Origin: Asterias rubens
Lineage: Eukaryota > Echinodermata > Asteroidea > Forcipulatida > Asteriidae
Length of the DNA: 64,000 bases
Direction of reading: 5' to 3'
Assembly: GCF_902459465.1 (NCBI RefSeq)
Contig: NC_047070.1
Coordinates: 10,026,001-10,090,000, forward strand
This document shows positions 1-10,187 of this stretch, piece after piece. Below the pieces are notes generated by a model. The model was not told where the DNA came from, did no database searches, and was given only the letters and a program-made list of their open reading frames with translations. Both the position numbers and the translations under genes were made by a program. Each line of letters starts with the position of its first letter. Positions within the stretch are counted from its first letter, which is position 1.

Positions 1-122
1 AAAATCAGATTTGCTTGTCAATGCTTGTTTTTTAGGTAACAATTTTAGCGGCTTTTCTTTTTCTTCAGCTTGTTTTATGTGTTCATCAACATAATTGTAG
101 TTTTTGATTTCATTTTACTCAG

Positions 123-205
123 GTGGTGGAGTTATGGGTGCCCCAGGCAGAAATGCTGCTCATGTGGCTAGCATGGATCTCAAGAAGCAAGGTTATAAGA
201 AGTAG
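123..205 (+). CDS. C-terminal exon of an unidentified gene
   Basis: A T-rich tract ending in CAG at 120-122 is a good splice acceptor. From 123 the first two bases complete a split codon, followed by 26 codons that begin GGVMGAPGRNAAH, end LKKQGYKK, and stop at TAG (203-205). The composition is Gly/Ala-rich with a basic tail. The rest of the gene lies beyond the left edge. I do not recognise the family. No AATAAA is obvious, although AT-rich sequence follows directly. The exon call rests on the acceptor, the protein-like codon content and the clean stop; it is too short to identify. Confidence 0.5.
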
Positions 206-267
206 CAGCTTTTATAATTATAAAGAATAATAACTCTTATAAAGCACATTTCACAATAACCGTATCA

Positions 268-553
268 ATGCGCTTTACATTAGTGCCCTGGTCATAGGGC
301 CAATTATATCCCTTTTAATGTTTCTCATTATACAACCTGGGCAACAGTTTATAACGCTCCAAAGGCTTTTTCATTCACAATATCAACTTCTATCCTCGCC
401 GGTACCCATTTATACCTCTGGGTGAAGAGAAGCATTTATAGTAAAGTATCTTGCTCAAGGACACATGTGTGTAGACCGGAATTCGAACCCACACTCTGGT
501 GACTTAGCACCAGAACTTGAATTTGATGCTCTTAACCACTCGGCCATGACACT
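268..553 (-). repeat. tRNA-derived SINE (family S1)
   Basis: Read on the minus strand, the element opens with TGGCCGAGTGGTTAAGAGC (a pol III A-box of the Leu/Ser tRNA type) and carries a B-box GGGTTCGAATTCC about 60 bases later. A non-tRNA body follows (CCTTGAGCAAGATACTTTAC, then a CACCCAGAGG motif). The same architecture occurs at 60303-60580. The long divergent body and the lack of a tRNA 3' end exclude a functional tRNA gene. Confidence 0.75.
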
Positions 554-1063
554 TTACATAGTAGCTTCTTATATGTAGCGCTCATTTTCTTCACTCAGTG
601 AGGCTAATGGCGCTTCAACATTCACTATTTTCCTGCAAGGTACTGTAGAGTACGTTGTGTATCATCAGACATAAATGGTCCAGTCGCAAAGGCGAAATAA
701 CGTTCAAAGCACAATGATTCATCTTTGGAATGGTGCTATGCATAAAAACTGATATAATTATGTAAGGTTGTGTATATTTGCGTCAAAAAAGAAAAATCTC
801 ACTCCATGGAATTAATGAAATTTTAACAAATTCTATGAACTTCCTAGGTAATGTATTAGGCTACTTATTACCAAAGAGCAAACTTTAATGAAACGTTAAC
901 AGTAATACACTAGTAAGGTGATGCAATTTAGTTGCTGTAATTAGGATAATTTTAAAGATCTTTTGCAGTATATTCTATTTTTGTAATCTAGCAATTGTTG
1001 CATGAATGTGTGCAATCTTTTTTGTTGAACTAATTGTACGATTTCAGCCATCTGTTTTTGGCC
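554..1063. other. AT-rich spacer
   Basis: No exon, RNA gene or recognised repeat is seen between the SINE and the first MITE. Confidence 0.5.
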
Positions 1064-1447
1064 TAAAGACACTGAACACCTTTGATAATTGTCAAAGACC
1101 AGTCTTCACAGTTGGTGTGTCTCAACATATGCACAAAATAACAAACCTGTGAAAATTTGATCTCAATTGGTCGTCGAAGTGGAAAGATTATGATGGGGAA
1201 AAATTACCCTTGTCACAGGAAGTTGTGTGCTTTCAGATGCTTGATATTGGGACCTCAAAGTCTAATTCTGAGGTCTCAAAATTAAATTCAGGGAAAATTA
1301 CTTCTTTCTCGAAAATTACGTTACTTCAGAGGGAGCCGTATCTCACAATGTTTTATACTATCAACAGCTCTCCATTGCTCGTTACCAAGTAAGTTTTTAT
1401 GCTAACAATTATTTTGAGTAATTACCAATAGTGTCCAGTGCTTTTAA
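1064..1447 (+). mobile_element. MITE-A copy
   Basis: The left end is AAAGACACTGAACACC and the right end GGTGTCCAGTGC-like (GTGTCCAGTGCTTTTAA), an imperfect terminal inverted repeat. The interior has the family landmarks: GTCAAAGACCAG near the left end, a central GACCTCAAA/GAGGTCTC dyad, TTACTTCTTTCTCGAAAA, and GAGGGAGCCGT. This belongs to the GTCCAGTGC variant. It is non-coding; the open frame across its right half is incidental. Confidence 0.8.
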
Positions 1448-1508
1448 CTGTATATCAATATCTCTGAAGAGGTTTCTTCTTACTCTAAATCTTAGTTTTT
1501 AGGCAGAA

Positions 1509-3990
1509 TTTAGGGAGTACACAAGGCTATAATCTTGTACTTATTTTCAGGCAAAATTTGATATATTCAGGCAAAATTTGATGATTACACAAGGCTATAG
1601 TCTTGTACTTATTTTCAGGCAAAATTTGATATATTCAGGCAAAATTTGATGATTACACAAGGCTATAGTCTTATACACTATTTCAGGCAAAATTTTATAA
1701 TTTCAGGCAAAATTTGATGATTACACAAGGATATAGTCTTGTACTTATTTTCAGGCAAAATTTGATATATTCAGGCAAAATTTGATGATTACACAAGGCT
1801 ATAGTCTTATACACTATTTCAGGCAAAATTTTATAATTTCAGGCAAAATTTGATGATTACACAGGGCTATAGTCTTGTCCTTATTTTCAGGCAAAATTTG
1901 ATCATTTCAGGCAAAATTTGATCATTACACAAGGCTACAGTCTTGTACACTATTTCAGGCAAAATTTGATCATTTCAGGCAAAATGTGATGATTACACAA
2001 GGCTAAAGTCTTCTACACTATTTTCAGGCAAAATTTGATCATTTCAGGCAAAATTTGATCATTACACAAGGCTACAGTCTTGTACACCATTTCAGGCAAA
2101 ATGTGATGATTACACAAGGCTAAAGTCTTCTACACTATTTTCAGGCAAAATTTGATCATTTCAGGCAAAATTTGATGATTACACAGGGCTATAGTCTTGT
2201 CCTTATTTTCAGGCAAAATTTGATCATTTCAGGCAAAATTTGATCATTACACAAGGCTACAGTCTTGTACACTATTTCAGGCAAAATTTGATGATTACAC
2301 AAGGCTACAGTCTTCTACACTATTTCAGGCAAAATTTGATCAGTACACTTGTTTTTAGGCAGAATTTAGGGAGTACACAAGGCTATAGTCTTGTACTTAT
2401 TTTCAGGCAAAATTTGATATATTCAGGCAAAATTTGATGATTACACAAGGCTATAGTCTTGTACTTATTTTCAGGCAAAATTTGATAATTTCAGGCAAAG
2501 TTTGATGATTACACAAGGCTATAGTCTTGTACTTATTTTCAGGCAAAATTTGATAATTTCAGGCAAAATTTGATGATTACACAAGGCTATAGTCTTGTTC
2601 TTATTTTCAGGCAAAAATTTGATAATTTCAGGCAAAATTTGATGATTACACAAGGCTATAGTCTTGTACTTATTTTCAGGCAAAATTTGATAATTTCAGG
2701 CAAAATTTGATGATTACACAAGGCTACAGTCTTCTACACTATTTCAGGCAACATTTTTTTCAGTACACAAGGTTATAATTTTGCACTTGTTTTTAGGTAG
2801 AATTTAGGGAGTACACAAGGCTATATATAGTCTTGTACACAAGTACACAATTTCAGGCAAAATACACAAGGCTACAGTCTTGTACACTATTTCAGGCAAA
2901 ATTTGATCGTTTCAGGCAAAATTTGATCATTTCAGGCAAAATTTGATATATTCAGGCAAAATTTGATAAGTACACTAGGCTTGTATACTGTAAAGTCTTG
3001 TACTTATTTTCAGACAAAATTTGATCATTTCAGACAAAATTTGATGATTACACAAGGCTACAGTCTTGTACACTATTTCAGGCAAAATTTGATAGTTTCA
3101 GACAAAATTTGATGATTACACAAGGCTACAATCTTGTTCACTATTTCAGGCAAAATTTGATCATTTCAGGCAACATTTTAAAATTTCAGGCAAAATTTGA
3201 TCAGTACAAAAGGCTTGTGTACTTATTTTCAGGCAAAATTTGATCATTTCAGGCAAAATTTGATGAAGTACACAAGGCTATAGTCTTGTACACAATAGTT
3301 CGACAGTTTTAGTTTAAGAGCAACACTTTTGTAAGTACGCAAGGCTTGTACATATTTTCAGGCAAAATGTGATAATTCAGAATTTGTACACAAGGCTATA
3401 GTTTTCAACACAAAAGCACAAACATATTGTCAACCAAACTTGCTAACACACATTTCTTAAGCCTTGTCAGTTTCAGGCAAGGTTTGATAACTGTCAGGCA
3501 AAATATGGCAACTGTACAAGGCTATATTATTTTTATATAGGTTTGAGACACAGTTTCAGGCAAAATTTGATAATTTTAAGAAAAAAAGTACACAAGGCCT
3601 TGTAAACATTTTCAAGCAAAATTTGACAACTACACAAGGCATATGCACCAGTCTAGTAAGTACTATAGCTCTTACATTTTCAAGCTAAGTGTTTTTTTCT
3701 GTACTGAAAGTGTATAATGGCTTTAAACACATTTCCAAACACACAAGCCTTGTACACATTTTGTAGCAAATGCTATACATGTAGCACATTTGTACACATT
3801 TTCAGGCAAAGTTTTATAAGTAAACAAGGCTATATAAAGCATTGTACACACATTTTCGGCAACATTGAAATTTTAGTACAGGAGGCTGAAGTACAATAGC
3901 CTTGTACACAGTTTCTGGCAAATTTCATAATTTCAGGCAAAATTTTTATCAGAACACAAGACCTAATACACAATTTCAGGCAAACCTTGG
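1509..3990. repeat. Minisatellite with TTTCAGGCAAAATTTGAT core
   Basis: The core TTTCAGGCAAAATTTGAT recurs dozens of times, alternating with an arm such as GATTACACAAGGCTATAGTC followed by TTGTACTTAT. Basic units are about 45-48 bp. Many are compounded into about 65-70 bp units with two cores per arm. The first 1.3 kb (to about 2750) is regular; from about 2750 to 3990 units become irregular and diverge. The arm contains an 18 bp imperfect palindrome, ACAAGGCTATAGTCTTGT. There are no unique spacers and no coding sequence. Confidence 0.95.
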
Positions 3991-4084
3991 TAAGTACAAA
4001 TTTTAGTAACTATCACAATAGCGATAACGCGATATTACTAATAAATAGCTATGAATTGCATTCCGTGTAAGTTAAGTTGGAGTA

Positions 4085-4195
4085 CATGAGCTTGCGCGCC
4101 CATGTGTTTTTATCAGCCGTTTAAACACCACCACGTGACGCGCTCTCAACCAATAGGAGTAGCGAAACTGTCTGGGGTATTTATGAATATAGATT
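4085..4195 (-). repeat. Dispersed repeat R1
   Basis: On the minus strand this reads CAGACAGTTTCGCTACTCCT, then ATTGGTTGAGAGCGCGTCACG and a downstream CATGGGCGCGCAAGCTC. The same order is found on the plus strand at 29980-30075. GC-rich compared with its surroundings. Confidence 0.7.
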
Positions 4196-5270
4196 TAAAC
4201 GTAATATATGACACAAACTAATAACATCAGCAGATAATTATACCCAAAAAATATAAATAACTAATAAGATGAAGATAAATAAGTAAAAAATAACAAACTT
4301 TAAAAACGATTTAAAATACTACAGTTTCCTCAAATCAGTTAGATTTTCTGTCTGCCAATTTCATGAAGTTACTTGAATAGTTTTTTAACTCTGTCCAGTT
4401 TTTTAACTGTCCATATTTTTTGTAACTCTTTCTTACTTGTAAATTTTGACCTTTTTATTTGTTCTAATTTTTATTTCATCATACATGTATATAGTTTTTC
4501 CTCCAGGGAGGGGACTGTCGCTCTAGTATTTGGGTGTTGTTTGGGTAGCCAAAGCTTTGGGGAGCTGTCCCTTTGTTTAGCATGCCTAGCCAGTCACTGG
4601 GGAGTTAGTTTAGTTTTTAACTCCACCCTTCTATAAGTCTGCTTTACCCCATTCACGTTGTAGGGCCTTTTTCCCTTGGGGCTCTATTTAGCTCGAAAGT
4701 ATTTTGCTGTTTAACAACAAAACTCATATCATGCCTGCTGACACACAAATTGTACTTGAAAAAGATCCTTTACTAATTTCGTGGTATGGATTAGACAAGT
4801 GATGATCACAAGTAACACAAAGAAGCTGAGTTTGTCTCATATTTCTCCTACATCTTTGTAAAACAGTTCCCCTGTTGGATGATTTAACTTGAACAAAGCA
4901 TCCATGCAGTAGGCAGTGTGTTTACATCAATATTCTTCAATATTAAATGAACTGAATTCTGTACAAAATCCGGTTACACACAAATCACTTTTCGTCAGTA
5001 ATTTAAATTCAACATGTTTAAATTATGTTTTCAATTTGACACCTGCTTAACAAAACAGTTTGTAGGATCCAAACCACACAATATTCTAAACATGTTGTGG
5101 GTACACTAGCTAGTTGTGCTACAATAGAAGTGTGTTAAAACTCCAAACTTTGTTTTTACTTATTTGTTTTAAAATTTATATACAGTAATGACGGTAAAAA
5201 TCACACTAACTTACTGGCAACTCAGCTGACAGTAAATTACTGTAATTTTTAAGGGCAAAGTTTTACAGTG
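4196..5270. other. Unassigned spacer
   Basis: An AT-rich stretch with a short GC-richer block (about 4500-4690). I see no supported exon, RNA gene or repeat. Confidence 0.4.
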
Positions 5271-5271
5271 T

Positions 5272-5322
5272 ACCCTTGCAAACATTTTGAGGCAAAATTT
5301 GATTGTACACAAGGCCTAAGTA
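5272..5322. repeat. Stray minisatellite unit
   Basis: An isolated diverged copy of the 1.5-4.0 kb unit: CATTTTGAGGCAAAATTTGA followed by TGTACACAAGGCCTAAGTAC, more than 1 kb beyond the end of the array. Confidence 0.7.
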
Positions 5323-5394
5323 CACTAAAAAAAAACATGGACAGTAAAATCATACACAACTTGGAATGTAAAAGAAAAGTTAAATTGTGTTTAC

Positions 5395-5549
5395 CTAAAT
5401 TTTCGAAGGACTGCAACTTGTTTGTCTTGTGTGTCTTGCTGGATGATGGCAAGGATTTCACTACAGAAAAGCTTCTTGGCATCAAAAGGTTCTTTAAGGG
5501 CTCGAACCTCTTCAACAGCGTTTGCATCAGGTCCTGCTGGGCTGCCTCC
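5395..5549 (-). CDS. Internal exon of an unidentified minus-strand gene
   Basis: On the minus strand the reading starts GGSPAGPDANAVEEVRALKE, continues through KLFCSEILAIIQQDTQDKQ, ends LRKFR, and runs into a donor TTTAG|GTAAAC at 5395. The proposed acceptor TGTGCAG (5550-5556) has a weak pyrimidine tract. The open frame extends a few codons further upstream (REDLRQDVQ) to an in-frame TAA, so the true 5' border is uncertain. Amphipathic, acidic/basic composition suggests a helical protein. It probably belongs with the exon at 7646-7741, which has the same strand and a similar character. The family is not recognised. Confidence 0.5.
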
Positions 5550-6253
5550 CTGCACATCTTGTCGCAAATCTTCTCGCACATCTTATGAATGTCTCATTCT
5601 CAATGACTACTGCAAGTAAAGTAAAGCAATGGGGTTTGAACAGAGAAAATTGTACTGAGGCGGGCCGCTCGAGTAAACTTTTCCTTGTTCAAACCTAAGT
5701 TGTTTAAGATCTACCAAGTAAGTTTCCCTTCAGGTTTTCTTACTTGATAAGTAAAATAAAGAGTACATGATAAAAATCTTTGTTGCAATTTTGGGAATCA
5801 ATGTGGTACCATGGATACCTCAAAGATTGTGCAGTATCGTGCGCCTTTTTAGGCAAGACAAAAAGAACAAGGATACCATAACTTATATTGACAAACACAT
5901 TCTTCAGGGGTTCTGACGAATGTATAGTCTCTATCTTCACCAACATACACACAAAAGAAGATTCCATCATCTCCAAACAACGCCTCTCATGATATCTTTG
6001 ATATTATGTTTTTGTGGCGATTGCATGGTCCATTTAACAACATCATGTAAATTATGCGTAAACAATAAAAATGACCCATTCTCATTGATACAATGCACTG
6101 ACCTGATTCCAATCTTCTTCTTGCAAGCTTGAGTGCAGAACCGACCATGACACAAATAATGATGATGCTTGATTTCCCATCAAACATGAAGATATTTCGC
6201 ACTCTGTTCAACCATATCTACAAATAAAGTTTTTGAACATCAACTTAACTGAC

Positions 6254-6272
6254 CTGGATTTCTAACAAACTT
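6254..6272 (-). CDS. Candidate 19 bp microexon
   Basis: On the minus strand a pyrimidine-rich tract ends in CTCACCACAG, followed by 19 bases and a donor CCAG|GTCAGT. Joined to the exon at 7646-7741, which ends with two bases of a split codon, it would read R-SLLEIQ and finish in phase 0. This is compatible with a coiled coil and with the phase-0 start of the 5395-5549 exon. A similar 25 bp candidate (LARRRLES) lies at 6103-6127. The evidence is splice-site shape and phase only. Confidence 0.25.
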
Positions 6273-7218
6273 CTGTGGTGAGCAAGGATAACAGCCACCA
6301 GAACAGATTTACAACAGTATGAACTGATAAATACGCTCTTCCATGTAGTAGGGTGGCATTTTTTTTCTATTGTTGCTGACAGGAGTGTGGCTTTTGTTCT
6401 TTTAAGATCAAACCCCTCTGTTTTTCAATAAGATTTTCGTTTTTAATGTGGTTTGGTATTTGCCATTGTTCTCTCATACCCCCTACTTGTATATCATCTT
6501 GAAGCTACCTCTTTCTACATTTACACATACAAAACTCAAAGGGTCCCAATAAAAGGCTATCTATAATACGTAAACTGTTGTTCGTATATTTGTGGAGTAA
6601 ACAATATTGTTCTCCAAAAAGGCAGGAAAAAAACACAATTTATAGCCAAGATATATCTGTGTGGATCATTCTTTAGTACTGTTAAAAGAAATATTTTTGT
6701 ATACATGGACCATTGGTCATTGTTGTCATGATAATTCAAATCAGTATTACCTGAACATCACTCATCGCCAAACAAAATCTGAGCAGAACTCAAACAATTG
6801 AAGAGGTTTTCCATCTTCTCATTCTACTATGAGCTTTTCAGGTCATGTCTCTTGTAGACCTACAAAGAAAACACCAACATTTCAGAATGTAAGAAATTAC
6901 TCAAACAGATTTCAACATTGATAGAAATATCTTTTGATATTCAGATTGGTTTTAATACCCAGCTCATTATGCACTACATGTGAAATCAAAGAATGCGAGA
7001 TGACATGCACTTTTACCTACACTTCTTCTCTACATCCAAGAGTACAAATGGGCACATTATGCATGAGGTTTTGGTGTTTAAGTTCCCCTCGCACAAAACA
7101 TGAAGGCAGCTTGCATTGCGGCTTCAAGTAGTCAACAATGGAAAGCAAAAAGGACTGAAATCAGTGCTGCTCAAAAATTTAAGCCTAGCACGCCTGATGC
7201 TGAAACATTAAAGTGCTT

Positions 7219-7416
7219 CTTGTTCTGAAAAGAACTGTCCTGCTTTGTCCGGGCGGAAGGTATAGAAAATTGGCTGGGACAACTACTTTAGCTTTATAGG
7301 ACCATAATTAACTGCACTACCGCGGAGTCAGTCTCTTGACGATGACTAGAGCAAGCTAGTCAAAACGTTAAGACCAATTCAAGAACTGGATAGTGATTTG
7401 ATTCCCTATTGGGCAA
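7219..7416 (+). repeat. Dispersed repeat R2
   Basis: A 198 bp block running from TTGTTCTGAAAAGAACTGTC to CCCTATTGGGCAA. It includes GACGATGACTAGAGCAAGC and is nearly identical, in the same orientation and at the same length, to 53490-53687. No terminal repeats or coding sequence are visible, so its class is unclear. Confidence 0.8.
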
Positions 7417-7535
7417 TCCCTATAGGCTTCTGCTTGCTTTTTGTTGATATGTCTCTAATTATTTTACTAATAATGTAAAAATTATACATTTCTACTTATT
7501 GTTGCTGTGTGTTTTGAAGTTTTTAAAGCCTAAGT

Positions 7536-7564
7536 GAATAAATAAATAAACAAATAAATAAATT
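7536..7564. repeat. (AAAT)n microsatellite
   Basis: An interrupted run of AAAT/AAAC tetramers (AATAAATAAATAAACAAATA). Confidence 0.85.
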
Positions 7565-7645
7565 ACTTGATGGATTGGAATTGGACCAAAATTAAGTACA
7601 GTTTCAAGAAAAAGGACAAAGCTTTATGGAAAGAACTGTAATAAC

Positions 7646-7741
7646 CTGTGGAGCTCCTGGTTGTCTCTTCGTCTTTTATCCATATGCTTCAAGTCCTCTG
7701 CATTCTTCTCACTCAGCCTCTTCCTTGATTCAACCTCTTCC
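7646..7741 (-). CDS. Coiled-coil exon of an unidentified minus-strand gene
   Basis: A 96 bp exon bounded by an acceptor ACTGTTTGCAG|GG and a donor CTCCACAG|GTTATTAC. The open frame reads EEVESRKRLSEKNAEDLKHM then DKRRRDNQELH, strongly charged with heptad-like spacing, as in coiled coils. It starts and ends inside codons (first base completes a codon; last two bases open the next), so it would be spliced without changing frame. It is the most convincing exon of the 5.4-8.6 kb locus. I cannot name the family. Confidence 0.6.
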
Positions 7742-8598
7742 CTGCAAACAGTCAAAGCTTGGTAAATAACACCAAACTCACAAATCTCAACTCATGTTAA
7801 TCCGGCATGGGTAGGCCTATCGTCTTCTTGATACTCCAAGGGTTTATGAAGACGCACCAAAAATTCAACCCATACTCAGTGATACCGCCTCTTGAAATAC
7901 ATAATTCTAAAAACTCCCCCTTTCTGGAGCTCCGGCCCTGGCCCCACGCGTCGACCTGGTATTCTTTTAAAACGTAAGAGCCAATAATTTAATAACAACA
8001 AGTATGCTAGTAGGAGTACAATAATTTCGCTGCATTGGCCTGCCTAAGCAATTTGTCTAGCGGTTGATACATGTGGATGTAAAGGGTTTTAAACCAGAAA
8101 GGGCTTTCAACCTTTTTCAGTTGCTCAGATTTCTTGGTGTTATCTCCTTTCATAAATTTTGAACAAAAGGTTGTATAAACCTAGAGTTTTCAAAGTAGCA
8201 GAGTATAGCTTTTGCTCTTTTCAGATATCCAAAAATTTAATAAAAAATGACAAGGGTCGACAGACAACTCATTTTGCTTGAATGCATCATTGTACAAACT
8301 TAACAGCCCAATAAAACTTCTGTCCAGAAATTAATCACAGAAGATGTTCAACTGCCTCACTGGCTGATGACCATTATGCAATACAATACCTACCATTGGA
8401 ACTAGTTGTGGTATTGGAAGTCTGTTTTTCAGCTGAAGTGCTGGGCGGAAATTGTCAGTACTGGGCAGGCCCGCCCACCGTCGCCCACCGTGGCTACAAC
8501 ACTGATCATCACCAATGAAGGTAAGAGTACTGTACTGTAAACAAAAAAGGTGAAAGCAAATGAGAAAATTGGAAAGAAGTTGTTAATTCTTCACTTAC

Positions 8599-8640
8599 CT
8601 TCTTCATCCATTGTTGAAATGAACGAGCTTTACCACTGAT
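8599..8640 (-). CDS. Candidate upstream (possibly first) exon
   Basis: On the minus strand AACAATGGATGAAGAAG runs into a consensus donor GTAAGTGA. Two readings are possible. Translation may start at ATG 8611-8609 (M-D-E-E), or an internal exon may read GKARSFQQWMKK. Neither joins in phase with the exon at 7646-7741 without another exon or a shifted acceptor, so the link is unproven. Confidence 0.3.
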
Positions 8641-8869
8641 GTCTTTACCTCTTCCACAGAATAGAAGAAGCAGGCGTGGGTAAACAAAGCACACATCACA
8701 TATCCGTAGACAACGAAACACATGGGGCATCTAGGCCTAGTGTCAATTATTAATATTATTTTTTTATAGGCAATACAGCATGTACACAAAACAATGAGAT
8801 CAACTGGATTATTATTAGGCCCAAAGAGAAAAAATACAGCACTAGTAACCTTAATAATCAACAACTTTG

Positions 8870-9406
8870 ATGATTGAGTACTCCGGAGCTTCTGTAACTA
8901 CGGTAAAAACACTACCATATCGTAACTGATAAATAACAAACTTTCCCATGCACGCAGAATGATTGATCATCACTGATCACGAGCCCCATACTCATACCAA
9001 TATACCATCTTTAGAGATAACAAAATAAGAAAAGTCCTACTCACTTTTATACTGCACGCACGGGCGAGAATTAACTGGTTGATGGATGAAGAATAATCTG
9101 TGATTTTTAAGGCGATTTCGTGAAATTATTGGAGAACATTGATGAAGAACAATTGGCGATATAACTTGAATCGTAATGAAATTAGCCTGTCAATAGAGGG
9201 CGCTATCAAAGTTCAATTTGTATGACTTTTTCCAATATTATTTTTGTGCAGAAATCCAGCCTTCTAATTTATTTGGTCGTTATTATACAGCATTTTTCAT
9301 AATATGAACAGTGGAATGGAATTGCCTGCCATGAAATAGACTGGAACGTAGGACTAATTTCATTATGCCTGGAAGCACAAAAACTTGCTAAGCACAGAAA
9401 AATAGC
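8870..9406. other. Spacer upstream of the minus-strand locus
   Basis: No repeat or exon recognised. If 8599-8640 is a first exon, the promoter would lie here, but no clear TATA or initiator stands out. Confidence 0.3.
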
Positions 9407-9633
9407 TTAAAGGCAGTGGACACTATTGGTAATTACTCAAAATAATTATTAGCATAACACCTTACTTGGTAATGAGTAATGGGGAGAGGTTCGTAGTATA
9501 AAACATTGTGAGAAACGGCTCCCTCTGAAGTGGGTAGTTTTCGAGAAAGAAGTAATAATTTCCACGAATTTGATTTCGAGACCTCAAGTTTAGAATTTGA
9601 GGTCCCGAAATCAAGCATCTCAAAGCATAGTTG
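9407..9633 (-). mobile_element. MITE-A copy, 3' truncated
   Basis: Starts TTAAAGGCAGTGGACACTAT and runs through the central palindrome (ATTTCGAGACCTCAAG / TTTGAGGTCCCGAAAT). It loses similarity after AGCATCTCAAAGCA, where a different palindrome begins. The second terminal inverted repeat is missing. Confidence 0.8.
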
Positions 9634-9640
9634 CGATAAT

Positions 9641-9684
9641 CGTAACCCTCCATCCTCCCGACGGTCGGAGACCGGAGGGTTACG
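9641..9684. repeat. Short palindrome at the MITE truncation point
   Basis: Arms CGTAACCCTCC (9641-9651) and GGAGGGTTACG (9674-9684) are perfect inverted repeats around a 22 bp GC-rich loop, exactly where the MITE-A copy breaks off. Confidence 0.8.
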
Positions 9685-9973
9685 ACACAAGACTGATATT
9701 ATCGGTGTAACTAGCAGTTTTGACCAGTTTTTGCCAGACTCGTGATCAGATTCGTCCTTTTTTTCCAATTTCCAAAATCATGACAGACATTCTAAACACA
9801 TGGAGTTGATCTTTATTGTATGACAACGTCATCTGGAACCCTTAAAACAACATCATGAAAATATTTGGCAGAAAAAACGACAAAAACTTACCAAAAGACT
9901 GACCGAATATATCCATAATCCATAGCGGGCCCAACTAGTGATTTTGAACGTCGCACTTGCTTGGCAACAACCA

Positions 9974-10187
9974 ATCAGCGTGACCCAACCAAACACGCAC
10001 GATCTTCATAGAGTACATCTACATGTACATGTACATGCACATGTACATGTACATGCCTGCATGCTGCGCACTCGGTGCGGGGGATCGGTGCTTACACACA
10101 TAGGCGGTGAGTTTGCAAGCTGGAATGGCCGATACGCATACGACAGCCATGGCTCGTCCAGATGCGTGTTTGGTTGGGTACGCTGAT
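9974..10187. repeat. Fold-back element with 25 bp arms
   Basis: Left arm ATCAGCGTGACCCAACCAAA + CACGCA (9974-9999) pairs with TGCGTGTTTGGTTGGGTACG + CTGAT (10163-10187). Only about one position mismatches. The interior contains the CATGTA microsatellite. No coding sequence; MITE-like. Confidence 0.8.
10014..10062. repeat. (ACATGT)n microsatellite
   Basis: Alternating self-complementary ACATGT hexamers with a few interruptions inside the fold-back element. Confidence 0.9.

Noticed and set aside
1509-3990. CRISPR-like regular repeats
   Set aside because: The sequences between cores are themselves repeated, spacing is irregular, and the context is eukaryotic. It is a minisatellite.
5249-5588. 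Overlapping 106-110 codon frames on both strands
   Set aside because: The minus-strand frame ending at the 5395 donor has better protein-like content and splice context; the long alternatives cross a likely intron.
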